64,000 bases of DNA, from NCBI GenBank assembly GCA_035633215.1, contig DASQFI010000010.1:62001-126000 (forward strand), in the 5' to 3' direction. Numbering within the stretch: the first letter of the stretch is position 1; each line of letters opens with the position of its first letter. The position numbers and the translations under genes were made by a program. The notes below the pieces were generated by a model. That model made no database searches. It was not told the origin of the DNA and worked only from the letters and a program-made list of their open reading frames with translations. This DNA is from DASQFI01 sp035633215. Lineage in GTDB: Bacteria > Acidobacteriota > Vicinamibacteria > Vicinamibacterales > SCN-69-37. Below are positions 9,182 through 18,548 of this stretch, one piece after another.

Positions 9182-10789
9182 TTAGAGCAACTTCGCGATC
9201 TTCTCGTGCCCGCGCCTCATCGCCCAGGCGCGCGGCGTGGCCCAGGGCGGATCATCGGGCAAGCTCTTCGGCGCGCCCCGTCGGAGCAGGAACTTGACCA
9301 TCTTCAACTGCCCGAACTTCGCCGCCCAGGCGAGCGGCGTCGAACGGAGATGGTCGTCGCGCGCCGTCAGATCCGCGCCGGCTTTCAGAAGTGCCTTGGC
9401 CTTTTTGACGTCACCGTCGCGGGCCGCCTGGTGGAGCGGCGAAATGTGCAGCCAGTTGTACTCGCGCGTGGACCAGTCCTCACTGGGACGCTCGGGTTCC
9501 GGTTCCGCCCCGTACGACAGGAGGAGTTGCTCCATGCGCTTGTCCGGGCGCCATTCCCGCGACACCCAAAGCGCGCTGCCCGAGCTCTCGACCGGCGGAT
9601 TCGGAAATGCTCCGCGCTCGAGCAGGAGCTTCGCGATCTCGTAGTATCCGTGGTAGACGGCCGAGTACAGCGCCTTTCCCTTCGGTGCGTACTGCTCTTC
9701 GGGTAGATTCGGATCGGCGCCGTGGTCGAGCAGCAGCTGGACGATGTCCATGCGGCCGGCGGCGGCGGCGTTCGAGAGCGGTGCGCCGGCGCCGAGGTAA
9801 TACCCCTCATGCTCTCCCACGCTGTTCGCCAGTGACGGGTCCTGGCGAAGCAGCTCGCGGACCCGCGCGATGTCGCCGGTGTGGCACGCGGTCGGGAGAT
9901 CGATGAGCGCGCCGCGCGTCTTGAGATGCGCCATGACCTGCGCAGGCGTGACCGGCCACAGCCGCGACACATCGCGCCAGCCGCGGTAGAAGTAGTCGCC
10001 GTTGGTGAGGTGAATGGGCCGGGCGCCGTCCATCCGCCGGGCATTGATGTCCGCGCCGCGCCGCACCAGCTCGTCGATCGCCTCGATCTGCCTCGTCATC
10101 GTCGCCCAGTGAATCGGCTCATTGGATCGGCTATCGCCCTTCCGGACGAGCTCGGGTTGGGCGTCGAGCAACTCCCGCATCCTCTTCAGATCGTGATTTC
10201 TCAGCGCCAGAGCGACCGCCTCGCCCTTCGGCGAGGCGTTGAACTTCCTTTCGAGCGTGTCGGTCAGCATGCGCTCCATCGCCGCGTAGCCGCGATCGCG
10301 CGCGATCTCGAGCGGATTGTCATCTACCCAGAGATCGAGTGGATTGGCATCGTGCTCGAGCAGGAACCGCGCGACGTCTACCCGGTTCTCGCGTACGGCA
10401 AAATAGAGCGGCTTGCGGTAGTCGTAGTGCGCCCGTGCCAGCGAGCGGTCTTTCGCAATCAGGGCTTGCACCGTCCGCAGATCGCCAGCGGCGGAGGCCT
10501 GGAACAACGCCCAGACGTCCGTGCCGCGCCCAGCCGACCACATGAGCTTCACATCGGACTTCAGCTCGGCAGGCTGCAGCATGCGCGCCTGCGGCCGCAC
10601 GGACTCGACGTGATGGACGAGCGCCGGCCAGCTCTCGAAGCCGTACTCGCGCGCGAGCGCGTGCTGGGCCGTGGAGAGCGTCGCCGCCGGATCGGCGGCG
10701 CGCAGCGTGTCGAGATGTTCCTTGGCTTGTTTCCGGAGTTGCTCGAGAGACGGACGCTCCGGCAGACGCCGGAGAGGCGGAACGGACAT
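9182..10789 (-). CDS. Ankyrin-repeat protein
   Basis: 535 residues with an AAAGGAG ribosome site. The N-terminus (LRKQAKEHLDTLRAADP and ALAREYGFESWPALVHHV) is the helical segment often found in front of ankyrin repeats in Acidobacteriota. From about residue 90 there are many ~33-residue ankyrin units: DLRTVQALIAKDRSLARA, RVDVARFLLEHDANPLDL, GRMDIVQLLLDHGADPNLP, GDVKKAKALLKAGADLTARD and GQLKMVKFLLRRGAPKSL. There is no signal peptide. Ankyrin repeats bind other proteins; no partner can be named from this sequence. Confidence 0.92.
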   Translation of the reverse strand: MSVPPLRRLPERPSLEQLRKQAKEHLDTLRAADPAATLSTAQHALAREYGFESWPALVHHVESVRPQARMLQPAELKSDVKLMWSAGRGTDVWALFQASAAGDLRTVQALIAKDRSLARAHYDYRKPLYFAVRENRVDVARFLLEHDANPLDLWVDDNPLEIARDRGYAAMERMLTDTLERKFNASPKGEAVALALRNHDLKRMRELLDAQPELVRKGDSRSNEPIHWATMTRQIEAIDELVRRGADINARRMDGARPIHLTNGDYFYRGWRDVSRLWPVTPAQVMAHLKTRGALIDLPTACHTGDIARVRELLRQDPSLANSVGEHEGYYLGAGAPLSNAAAAGRMDIVQLLLDHGADPNLPEEQYAPKGKALYSAVYHGYYEIAKLLLERGAFPNPPVESSGSALWVSREWRPDKRMEQLLLSYGAEPEPERPSEDWSTREYNWLHISPLHQAARDGDVKKAKALLKAGADLTARDDHLRSTPLAWAAKFGQLKMVKFLLRRGAPKSLPDDPPWATPRAWAMRRGHEKIAKLL

Positions 10790-11026
10790 GACGATCTCCT
10801 TTCGGATATCGCCCGTGTCCGCTCAGCGGGCTGAAAGAAGATCGCAAGTTGTGACGACGGTCGAGCTCAGGTGGGCTCAGCCCTTCCCGCGGACGGGGTG
10901 CGTCCTGTGGCGCGAGTTGATCATACGCAGGAGAGGCCGGCGCGGCAACACGGCAACCGATTCACGCACGTCCAAGGCGCGACGGACGACGGCGGTTCCG
11001 CGCGACCGGGGTTCGCGTGGAAAAGT

Positions 11027-12064
11027 TCAGCGGGTCGTGAACCAGCTCTTCGCCAACGCGTCGGTCGTGAAGTAATCGTGGAGCATGCTCGCGACCTTCC
11101 GGCGACCGTTCTCAGATGGATGGGTGCCATCAGCCGCCAGATCGTCGCGTTGCCAGGTCAGTCCGTCGGCCTTCCGCGGTGTTGTTCCGTCCGCCCAGAG
11201 ATACGGTCCCCAGAGCAGCAGCGGGACTTGCGCAACGCCGGCCGCGTCGTCGTATCGTAGCGGAGCCGCGCCCTTGATCTGATCCTGGATGAGCCAGCGA
11301 ACGGCGAACGCGCCTTCGTACGCGTAGGGTTCGGGATTGAGCGGCATGGTCGAGTATCCGGCGTAGATGCGGCTTCCGAGGTAGGCGATCCGCAGGTTGG
11401 GAAGGCGCTTCTTTGCGAGCTGGAGCACCGTCAGGGTGTCCGCATAGAGCTTACGCCCGTGCTGGGCGAGGTCACCTGAAGGCCGGACGTTGGCGAGCTT
11501 GATCCAGGCGACCTGAACCTGTTTCGAGCCGAGCGCAGCGGCTGCGAGACGACGGTCTGCTTCAGTCCATGCCTCGGCCTCGGGATTGGCCCACTGTGCC
11601 ATTGCCTGGCCGCCCTGGGCGCAGTCGACGATGACCACGCGCGGCGACTTGCGGGTGTCCTTGTCCGCCAGCTGCTTGAACAGCGAGAACTCCTGGGTCG
11701 CGTTCGACATGCTGATCGAAACGAGCCCAATCGCGCCGTCGCCCGCCGGCTTGCCATCCGCGTTCAACGGTGTGATTCTCGCGCCTGCCGCCTTCGCCGC
11801 GGCGAGATGTGCTGGCGGCGGTGCATTCCTTCCGCCGCCGTAGAGGCCACCGTCCTCTCCCTTGTACCTGTCGGTCGCCGACAGTTCCGTGAGCGGTTTC
11901 AGCCCTACGGAGGTGCGAGCGGTACTCGCTCCCTGGAAAGCGGGATGGTTTGCCAGCCGTGTCGCGATGATCGCGGCGGCGTTCGCGCGTTCGACGGTCG
12001 AGGCGACCGTTCCGCCCACGACCGCCGACACGATCACCATTAGGAGCGTCACAATGCGCTTCAT
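11027..12064 (-). CDS. Secreted SGNH-hydrolase-like protein of unknown function
   Basis: 345 residues from an ATG with GGAGAG upstream. Residues 1-30 are a signal peptide (KRIVTLLMVIVSAVVGGTVA). The segment AIGLVSISMSNATQEFSLFK looks like a block-I region, PRVVIVDCAQGGQAMAQW follows, and the C-terminus has DGTHPSENGRRKVASML, the DxxHP pattern of SGNH/GDSL hydrolase block V. These features suggest a periplasmic esterase-like fold, but the catalytic serine is not certain, so no substrate is assigned. It lies 35 bp downstream of the cytochrome c gene on the same strand and may be co-transcribed. Confidence 0.75.
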   Translation of the reverse strand: MKRIVTLLMVIVSAVVGGTVASTVERANAAAIIATRLANHPAFQGASTARTSVGLKPLTELSATDRYKGEDGGLYGGGRNAPPPAHLAAAKAAGARITPLNADGKPAGDGAIGLVSISMSNATQEFSLFKQLADKDTRKSPRVVIVDCAQGGQAMAQWANPEAEAWTEADRRLAAAALGSKQVQVAWIKLANVRPSGDLAQHGRKLYADTLTVLQLAKKRLPNLRIAYLGSRIYAGYSTMPLNPEPYAYEGAFAVRWLIQDQIKGAAPLRYDDAAGVAQVPLLLWGPYLWADGTTPRKADGLTWQRDDLAADGTHPSENGRRKVASMLHDYFTTDALAKSWFTTR

Positions 12065-12099
12065 AGTGCTCTCCATGACGCGATGCGGCACTGCATGGG

Positions 12100-13625
12100 T
12101 CATAAGCTCCGCAAGAATGCCAGCAGCGCCGCCTTCTCGCGCGGATTGAGATCGAGTCCGAACGTGTGGCCCGGCACGGCGCGCTTGGTGACGCCAGGCG
12201 GACTCCAGCCCTTCGGCAGGTAGTCCGGACTCAGCCGTGCGGAGTCAAACAGCTCCTCTAGGCTGGTGAGGGATCCGTCGTGAAGCAGCCGCGGCCGATA
12301 CCATACGCCGCGGAGCGACGGAATTTTGTACAGCCCTGTTCCCTTGCGCGTCTTCAGCGCGACGTCGGGATCGGTGCCGACCGACTGAGTCGAGATATCA
12401 ACCCGGTTGGGATGATCAGGCGGCAGCGTGAAACCTGTGGCCAGCGTCAGACGGCCGGTGGTGTACGCCGGCGGCCTGTGGCACGCGGGACAACCCTCCC
12501 GCTGGAACACCTGAGAGCCGAGGTCGATCATCTCCCGCGGCGCCGGATTGGGATTCTGTGGCGGTTCGAGCGAAAGGAGGTACACGCCAATCGCGTGCAG
12601 CACCTCGTCCGCGTACCGGAATCGCACGCGCCGCTGCTCGTCGGTGAGAATCCGATGCGGACCGAAGTCCATGCGATCGGCGCCCGTGACCAGCGCGGCG
12701 TACCGCGCGACATCCTCCGGGCCGCGCAGCCGATGCGTGCCGGTCGCATCCATGTACCGGCTGTATTTCAGGTTCTGCAAGTCCGGAATTCGCGTGGCCG
12801 CGTACGGACTGCCGTTCGTGCGGGCAAAGACCCCGTCGCTGAACGATCGCGCGAAACCTCCCGCCTGCTGCAGCTCGGCACCAGTCATCGTCCTGAGACG
12901 CTCGACGCGTTCGTCTGGCGCCCACGGCACGGTGAACTCCTGCCAGAGCTTCACCGGCACGGGCCCGACGCCATAGAACTGCCGCAGTCGAAACGCGGTG
13001 CCCGGGGCGCCGACCAGCGTCACGCCGGGACCGGCAAACGGCAACGATCCAGGCGGCCGCGGCGATCCGGACGGCCCGCCAATGACGACGCGCCCGTCGG
13101 GCCCCCAGTCGATGTGGCACGCGGCGCACGCCCGCCCGCTGAGCTTCAGGCCGCCCGACGTCACCACCCACCGCAATCCCACGATGCTGCCGTCGTCGAA
13201 CGTGAAGAAGCGACTGAGGCGCTCGCGATCGCGCGCTTCCGCAATCAGTGCGGGGTCGTCGGTGCGCAGATACGCCAGGTCCATCTCCCGGAACGCGCGG
13301 TAGCCGGCGGAAATCCAGTCCTGCTGGCTGCGGATCGCCATCGCGTCAATGAGTGGCTTTGGCTTCATCTTCTGCAGCGACTCCCAGTAGCCGGGCGGCT
13401 CCTTATCGGGGTGGTGACCGGATACGTCTGCAGATTGTCGCCGGGGGCGGCGTAGTACTCGGCGGAGGAATAGTGGCTGGGTCTGACGTTCAGTCCGGCC
13501 ACCGGCGTCGCCCAATCGGCGAGCGACGCATCGTCCCAGATGCGCGGCACCGTCATCACCTGCGCCGTGACGACGACATAGACCCCAACGGTCGCGGTCA
13601 ATGCAACGACAGGAGCCCGGGTCAT
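12100..13625 (-). CDS. Di-haem cytochrome c protein with an apparent frameshift near residue 70
   Basis: A c-type cytochrome with two haem motifs, CAACH (coded at about 13114-13128) and CPACH (about 12478-12492), and a C-terminal region (PSLRGVWYRPRLLHDGSLTSLEELF) typical of cytochrome c peroxidase-like proteins. The secretion signal is in a different frame: the ATG at 13625, preceded by AAAGGGG, starts MTRAPVVALTATVGVYVVV and continues to about 13415, whereas the rest (PDKEPPGYWESLQKMKPK onward) reads in another frame. Either one base is wrong or missing around 13410-13420, or the gene is broken. If corrected, the protein has about 508 residues and acts in the periplasm. Distal haem ligands were not identified. 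Confidence 0.8.
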
Positions 13626-13771
13626 GCGCAACCCCTTTCTCTCCGCAATGTGGTGTTAGTGATATTACGTCAGGCCAGTTGCCTCTACCCTTCCAGGTTC
13701 GCGGCAACCGCATACGCTGAAGTCAGTGCGGTCCGCCTCGCGCGATCCGCGCCGAATCATGGGCCGTTCGG

Positions 13772-13936
13772 CTATTCCCAGTACCAGACGACGATCACGC
13801 CTTTGTTGTGATCTTCTGAGACCGACACATTGATCAGGCGCTCGCGACCCTTCTCCGACGCGAACGCGGCCGCCTCCCCGCACAGATCGACCCAGGACTT
13901 CACAGAGCTCTTGAAGATCTCGAATCTCACCTGCAT
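13772..13936 (-). CDS. Small conserved-looking protein (54 aa)
   Basis: A 54-residue frame starts at an ATG with GGAGGG 4 nt upstream, a better start than the alternatives further upstream, which code for compositionally biased sequence. The protein begins MQVRFEIFKSSVKSWVDL, contains AAAFASEKGRERLINVSV and ends GVIVVWYWE. The pattern of an acidic/aromatic end and an IFK...W start suggests a compact soluble protein; small proteins with this layout occur as uncharacterised conserved families. Function unknown. It is upstream of the cytochrome c gene on the same strand. Confidence 0.6.
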   Translation of the reverse strand: MQVRFEIFKSSVKSWVDLCGEAAAFASEKGRERLINVSVSEDHNKGVIVVWYWE

Positions 13937-14009
13937 GTTGCCCTCCGGCGGCATCATAGCGGCTCGCGCGCGCGATCGAATCGACCGGAATCTCGAGACA
14001 CACGCGACG

Positions 14010-14100
14010 ATGACTCCAGGGCAGGATCTTGCGCGCGCGGTGGTCGAAGCTTGGAAGACGAACCACCGAGTCACCGTGTTCTTGATCGAGAACCTTCGAT
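14010..14100 (+). pseudogene. DinB-like N-terminal fragment
   Basis: From the ATG at 14010 the frame reads TPGQDLARAVVEAWKTNHRV followed by TVFLIENL, which resembles the first helix of DinB-family damage-inducible proteins (alpha-helix followed by a Trp and a Leu-Ile pair). Similarity ends near 14100, where the sequence becomes arginine- and serine-rich in all frames. The rest of a ~150-residue DinB protein is absent, so this is a remnant. Confidence 0.5.
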
Positions 14101-14113
14101 CACGGACCTCGTG

Positions 14114-14263
14114 GCTTACGAGTAGGGGTACTTCACGGCAAGCTTTGTACAGTCAGCCGGCGGTGACGAGACGCGCATTCGTGCGAAGCTGCTTCGAGTC
14201 TACAAGAAACAGTCCGACGGAAGTTGGAAAGCCGCCATCGGGATGTGGAACACATCTCAGTGA
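14114..14263 (+). pseudogene. C-terminal fragment of a SnoaL/DUF4440-like protein with an in-frame TAG
   Basis: Reading from 14114, AYE is followed by TAG (14123-14125) and then GYFTASFVQSAGGDET, RAKLLRVYKKQSDGSWK and AAIGMWNTSQ before TGA at 14261-14263. The GYF, KLLRVYKKQSDGSWK and W-N-S ending are typical of the last strands of SnoaL-like/DUF4440 proteins. With a stop inside and no N-terminal half, it is a decayed copy. It directly abuts the DinB-like remnant in a different frame. Confidence 0.6.
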
Positions 14264-14346
14264 GCCGGGCCCTCACCGGATGTCGAGGTCGTCGACGCGC
14301 AGTTGGCCCGGCAGCAAACGCTGAGCCAGAATGAGGCGGGGTCGCC

Positions 14347-16758
14347 GTGTATTTCGAGCTCCGCTACGCCGTCCGTCAACTCCTGAAGTCGCCTGGGTTC
14401 TCGTTCGTGGCGATCGTCGGCCTCGGGCTTGGAATCGGCGCGAACATCGCGCTGTTCAGCGTGATCAACTCGGTCTTTCTCCGGCCACTGCCGTATCGCG
14501 AGCCAGGGCGCCTGGTCAGGTTGAGCTCGACCAGCGTGGAACAGAACCTCACGCGCGTCGGATTCTCATATCCCCGCTATCTCGAGGTGCAGCAGCGGCA
14601 GTCGGTCTTCAGCGATCTCGCGCTTTCGACGGGGAATGCATTCACTTTGACCGGACGGGGAGAACCTGAACAACTGATCGGGCTTCAGGCCTCGGCCTCA
14701 ATGTTACCGGCGTTGGGACTGCAACCCGCACTCGGGCGCAATTTCTCGGCGGACGAGGACCGGCCAGGAGGCGAGCCCGTGGCGCTTGTCAGCCATCGCA
14801 TCTGGCAGGAGCGCTTCAACCGCAGCCCATCCATTCTCGGACAGCCGCTCACGCTCAACGGCACACCGTACACGATCATCGGCGTCCTGCCGAAGGCCGC
14901 CTCGACGTTCCCCCTCGATCAGTTCCAGATCTGGGTGCCCCGGCCCGCAGAGGTGCCGTTTCTCGCTCCTTCGCAATTGAACAACGGCGGCTACTTTTTT
15001 CAGGCCGTCGCTCGCCTTGCGCCGGGCGTCTCGCTGACGCAGGCTCGCGAGGCCATGGACGTTATCGCCGCAGGCTACCGCACGGCGAAACCGGCCAATG
15101 TCGACGCGCCCTCGCAGATCGAGGTGGTGCCGGTCCTCGAAGACGCCGTGGGTGAGCAGCGTCAGAGCTACCTGATGCTGTTCGGCGCGGTGGGCTGCGT
15201 GCTCCTGATCGCATGCGCGAACATCGCCAACCTGCTGCTGGCGCGCTTCGCTGGCCGGCGCAAGGAGATCGCGGCGCGCTTCGCCCTCGGCGCGAGTCGT
15301 GCCGATGTGCTGCGCCAGTTGGTGACCGAAAGCATGGTCCTGGCGCTGCTCGGCGGCGCCGCAGGCGTGCTGCTCGCCTGGTGGGCGCTCAGGGCCGTGG
15401 TCGCCCTGGGGGCCGATTTGATTCCTCGGGCCGTGGAGATTGGATTCGATCCGATGGCCCTGGCGTTCTCGCTGGTGGTGACGCTCGTCACTGGATTGGC
15501 GATCGGTGTGCTGCCCGCGCTACAGGCAGCGCGCGTGAACGTGAACGCGGCGCTCAATGAATCCAGCCGCGGCTCGACTGGCGGCGGGCAGCGTCTGCGT
15601 GCGGGCCTCCTGGTCGCGGAGGTGTCGTTGTCGCTCGTGCTGCTGATCGCGGCCGGCCTGTTCCTGACGAGCTTCGCTCGCCTCCAGCGGGTCGAACCAG
15701 GGTTCGAGCCGGGGGGCGTTTTTACGGCGCAACTGGTTCTACCGCCCGAGCGCTTCGACCGCGAAAAGCTAGCCGCCTTCTACGAGCAGTTCTATAGCCG
15801 GCTCACGACGCTGCCGGGCGGTGCGTCCGCGGCGCTCACCGATCGCGTGCCACTGACCGGCGGACAGGCGCCGGCGCCGGTCGCCGTCATGGGCCGCCCC
15901 GTGCCGCCCTTGAGCGAACGCGCGCAAGCGAACCGCCATCTCGTCTCTCCGAAGTACTTCACCACGCTGCGGATTCCCATCCGCGCCGGGCGTGAATTCG
16001 ACGAGCGCGACAGCGTGCGGGTCCCGCACGTCGCGATCATCAACGAGACGTTCGCCAAGCGGCACTTTCCTGGCGAAGATCCGATCGGCCGCACGCTGAT
16101 TACGGGGATGGCACAACTCCCGTCGCGCATCGTCGGGGTGGTCGCCGACGTGCGGAGCACCGGACTGAATGCCCCGCCCGACCCGGACTACTTCCTGCCG
16201 GCGCTGCAGCGCCCGGAGACGTTCACGAACATCCTGGTGCGTACTAATGTGAGCCCGGCCGCGATGGCGCCGGTCGTGCGGGAGGCCTTGCGGGCGGTGG
16301 CCGCGGACCTCCCGCTCCTCGAACCGCAAGCGCTCTCCACGCGGATCGCCCAGACCATCGCCGACCGGAAACTGGCACTGGTGCTGCTGGCGGCATTCGC
16401 CGCGCTCGCGCTGGTGCTCGCCAGTCTCGGCGTGTACAGCGTGATGGCGCACCTGGTCGCGGTCCGGACGAGTGAGATCGGCATCCGCATGGCGCTTGGC
16501 GCCTCGCCGGGAGTGGTCCTGCGGATGGTGCTCGGGTATGGCCGCCGGCTCACGCTCCTCGGCATCGCGTTGGGGATCGCGGGCGCGTTCCTGTTATCGA
16601 GGCTGATCCAGCAGGCACTGTTCGACGTGGATCCGGCGGACCCGCTCGTCTACCTCGCGGTGTCGACCATTCTGCTGCTGGTAGCCGAATGCGCGTCCTG
16701 GCTCCCGGCTTGGCGTGCAACCAGGATTGACCCGGTCATCGCCATGCGCAACGAGTGA
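14347..16758 (+). CDS. Acidobacterial duplicated orphan permease (MacB/FtsX-type)
   Basis: 803 residues, start GTG at 14347 (MYFELRYAVRQLLKSPGFSF) behind GAGGCGGGG. The first membrane helix (about 17-40, AIVGLGLGIGANIALFSVIN) leads into a MacB-like periplasmic domain, then an FtsX module with IACANIANLLLARFAGRRKE near residue 290. A second copy of the periplasmic domain and FtsX module follows, with LASLGVYSVMAHLVA and SEIGIRMALGASPGVVLRM. This two-copy layout without an ATPase defines the acidobacterial 'ADOP' permeases (TIGR03434 family). Unlike the permease at 27820 it lacks an N-terminal extension and no PadR gene is adjacent. Substrate unknown; it would need an ATPase encoded elsewhere. 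Confidence 0.93.
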   Translation: MYFELRYAVRQLLKSPGFSFVAIVGLGLGIGANIALFSVINSVFLRPLPYREPGRLVRLSSTSVEQNLTRVGFSYPRYLEVQQRQSVFSDLALSTGNAFTLTGRGEPEQLIGLQASASMLPALGLQPALGRNFSADEDRPGGEPVALVSHRIWQERFNRSPSILGQPLTLNGTPYTIIGVLPKAASTFPLDQFQIWVPRPAEVPFLAPSQLNNGGYFFQAVARLAPGVSLTQAREAMDVIAAGYRTAKPANVDAPSQIEVVPVLEDAVGEQRQSYLMLFGAVGCVLLIACANIANLLLARFAGRRKEIAARFALGASRADVLRQLVTESMVLALLGGAAGVLLAWWALRAVVALGADLIPRAVEIGFDPMALAFSLVVTLVTGLAIGVLPALQAARVNVNAALNESSRGSTGGGQRLRAGLLVAEVSLSLVLLIAAGLFLTSFARLQRVEPGFEPGGVFTAQLVLPPERFDREKLAAFYEQFYSRLTTLPGGASAALTDRVPLTGGQAPAPVAVMGRPVPPLSERAQANRHLVSPKYFTTLRIPIRAGREFDERDSVRVPHVAIINETFAKRHFPGEDPIGRTLITGMAQLPSRIVGVVADVRSTGLNAPPDPDYFLPALQRPETFTNILVRTNVSPAAMAPVVREALRAVAADLPLLEPQALSTRIAQTIADRKLALVLLAAFAALALVLASLGVYSVMAHLVAVRTSEIGIRMALGASPGVVLRMVLGYGRRLTLLGIALGIAGAFLLSRLIQQALFDVDPADPLVYLAVSTILLLVAECASWLPAWRATRIDPVIAMRNE

Positions 16759-16894
16759 GCGGCCAACGGCTCCGTATGGAGGTCCGTGCTCGTGACCGCG
16801 ATCCGTTGACGGATTGCGCTCCGCGAAACCACAGCCGTAGAAATGCCGCAGTGATCGCGGCAGTACTCACCTCGCGTGTCCGGGTGGAGGTTCG

Positions 16895-17611
16895 ATGACA
16901 ATTCGTCACGCCTTTTGTTTGCTCGTCGCCGTCCTCCTGGCTCCGGCTGGCGGGCGGATGCAGGAAACGTTACCCGCTCCGGTGTTCGTCGCGCACCTCG
17001 AGGTGCGGCCGCCGCCGCCCCTCAAGCCGGAACAGCATGAGGCCGCCAGCCGGCAAACACGCGACGAGATGTTCGCGGTCGCCGCGCAGTTGCGCAAGCA
17101 GCACGGTGACAAGACGAGCGCCTGGCCGCCCGAAGTGTGGAGGGTGTTCTACGACGCGGAGGACGCGCACACGCTCGCGGTTGCGCGCCGCGACTACCAA
17201 CCGCCAGAAACGGGCCTGGGTCTCGCCGATTCTGTGGAGGACTTCATCCGCGGCGCCGAGGATAGCAAGGCGATGACCCTGGTGGCGAAACCCGACGACG
17301 CCTTGCTGTCACTGTTGATCACCGGACGCCGGCGGGCTTCGGCACAAGGTACGACCGACAATCGCTATTTCATCCGCTTCCGCGTGGTGCCGGGCGCGAA
17401 GATGACACGTGAGCGCTTTCTCGAGCTGACGCACGGCTACAAGTGGAACAATTTGTGGTCGAAGGCGATCGCCCGTCCGAGAGACGCCAGCGCGTATGTC
17501 GAGCTGGAGGCCGGGTCACCGGCCTCGTACAAGAATTGCGCCGGCATGGTGCGAGCGATCGTCCAGAACTTTATCTGGGAGCGGCTGGATCCGGCGAAGA
17601 AGAAGAAGTAA
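16895..17611 (+). CDS. Hypothetical secreted protein
   Basis: 238 residues behind a GGTGGAGG ribosome site. Residues 1-20 are a signal peptide (HAFCLLVAVLLAPAGG). The mature protein has a Pro-rich start (VRPPPPLKPEQ), charged helices and a lysine-rich C-terminus (LDPAKKKK). No known family was recognised. Its last 41 bp overlap the end of the minus-strand HAD gene tail to tail. Confidence 0.7.
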   Translation: MTIRHAFCLLVAVLLAPAGGRMQETLPAPVFVAHLEVRPPPPLKPEQHEAASRQTRDEMFAVAAQLRKQHGDKTSAWPPEVWRVFYDAEDAHTLAVARRDYQPPETGLGLADSVEDFIRGAEDSKAMTLVAKPDDALLSLLITGRRRASAQGTTDNRYFIRFRVVPGAKMTRERFLELTHGYKWNNLWSKAIARPRDASAYVELEAGSPASYKNCAGMVRAIVQNFIWERLDPAKKKK

Positions 17612-18344
17612 GGCCGCTGAACTTCTCCGCGACGGCCCATAAATCGGGCGCGCGGTCGCAGTCGGTCCCTGTCCAGTCGTCGTACGGATCGAGCAGCAGC
17701 GCATGGATGCCGGCAGCGCGGGCGCCGGTGACGTCCGCGTGATAGAGGTCGCCCACGTGCAGCGTGTGCTCGGGCCGTGCGCCACTCTGTCGCAGAGCAT
17801 GCTCGAAGATCCGTGCGTCGGGCTTTTCGTAGCCGACGAGGGCCGAGTCGATGACGAAGCTGAGGTACGACCGCAGACCCGCCGCTTCGAGGCTCCGTTC
17901 GGCCGTGCCGTCGGAATTGCTGACCACGACAAGTGTCAGTCCGCGGCCGCGCATCCGCGCGAGCGCTTCCGGCACCTGCGGCATCACCGCTCGCCAGAGC
18001 ACGCTCGCCCGGCCATCGGGACGGAGCACCGGCCGGAGCTCGGTCACGAGATCCTGGAGATTCGAAGACGGCAGAGAGGCCGTGACATCGAGCCGCTCGA
18101 ACATGGTCGTCAGATACGTGTGGAAGAGGTTCGTGCCGGCCTCGACGCCATCCACGAACAGCCGCCGCGAATAGCCTGGCCGGGCGGCCGCCTCGGCGCG
18201 TCTGAGCGCGGCTGGCGCGCACGCGAACCCGCGGGCGGTGAGCTCCGCTGCGATCCAGTCGAAGTCAATCGAAATGAGCGTGTTGCCGACGTCGAGGAAA
18301 ATCGTGTCGATGTGACCGTAGGGGACCTCGAGACCTGGCGGCAA
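17571..18344 (-). CDS. HAD-superfamily hydrolase
   Basis: 257 residues from a TTG start that has GGAGGAACAGA immediately upstream, a convincing reason to accept the rare start. The HAD motifs are present: FLDVGNTL (motif I nucleophile Asp; the second acid of DxD is replaced by Gly), VVSNSDG (motif II), the lysine in YEKPDARIFEHAL (motif III) and HVGDLYHADVTGARAAG (motif IV). The cap region is helical, as in subfamily I. Likely a phosphatase or dehalogenase of a small metabolite in the cytoplasm. The missing motif-I general acid may mean low or altered phosphatase activity. Confidence 0.88.
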   Translation of the reverse strand: MPPGLEVPYGHIDTIFLDVGNTLISIDFDWIAAELTARGFACAPAALRRAEAAARPGYSRRLFVDGVEAGTNLFHTYLTTMFERLDVTASLPSSNLQDLVTELRPVLRPDGRASVLWRAVMPQVPEALARMRGRGLTLVVVSNSDGTAERSLEAAGLRSYLSFVIDSALVGYEKPDARIFEHALRQSGARPEHTLHVGDLYHADVTGARAAGIHALLLDPYDDWTGTDCDRAPDLWAVAEKFSGLTSSSSPDPAAPR

Positions 18345-18548
18345 TCTGTTCCTCCGTGAGCGTGACGCGGCGGCGCGTCTGCTCCGAAAAAATCATACGG
18401 GCATACCGACTTGAAACGGGTAACGTGTGAATCGAGCGTCAAATTGCGGTGACACCGTGGCGATGAAGCTCGGTGTGCTTCCACCGCCTCCAACGCCAAG
18501 GAGACCTTAGACGCTCACCGTACCGTATTGAGACTCCGTGGCGCGGAA

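Noticed and set aside
10790..11026. Intergenic stretch of about 240 bp checked for a gene
   Set aside because: No frame with a start context or recognisable motif; only a weak CCCG/CGGG dyad near the ankyrin gene start.
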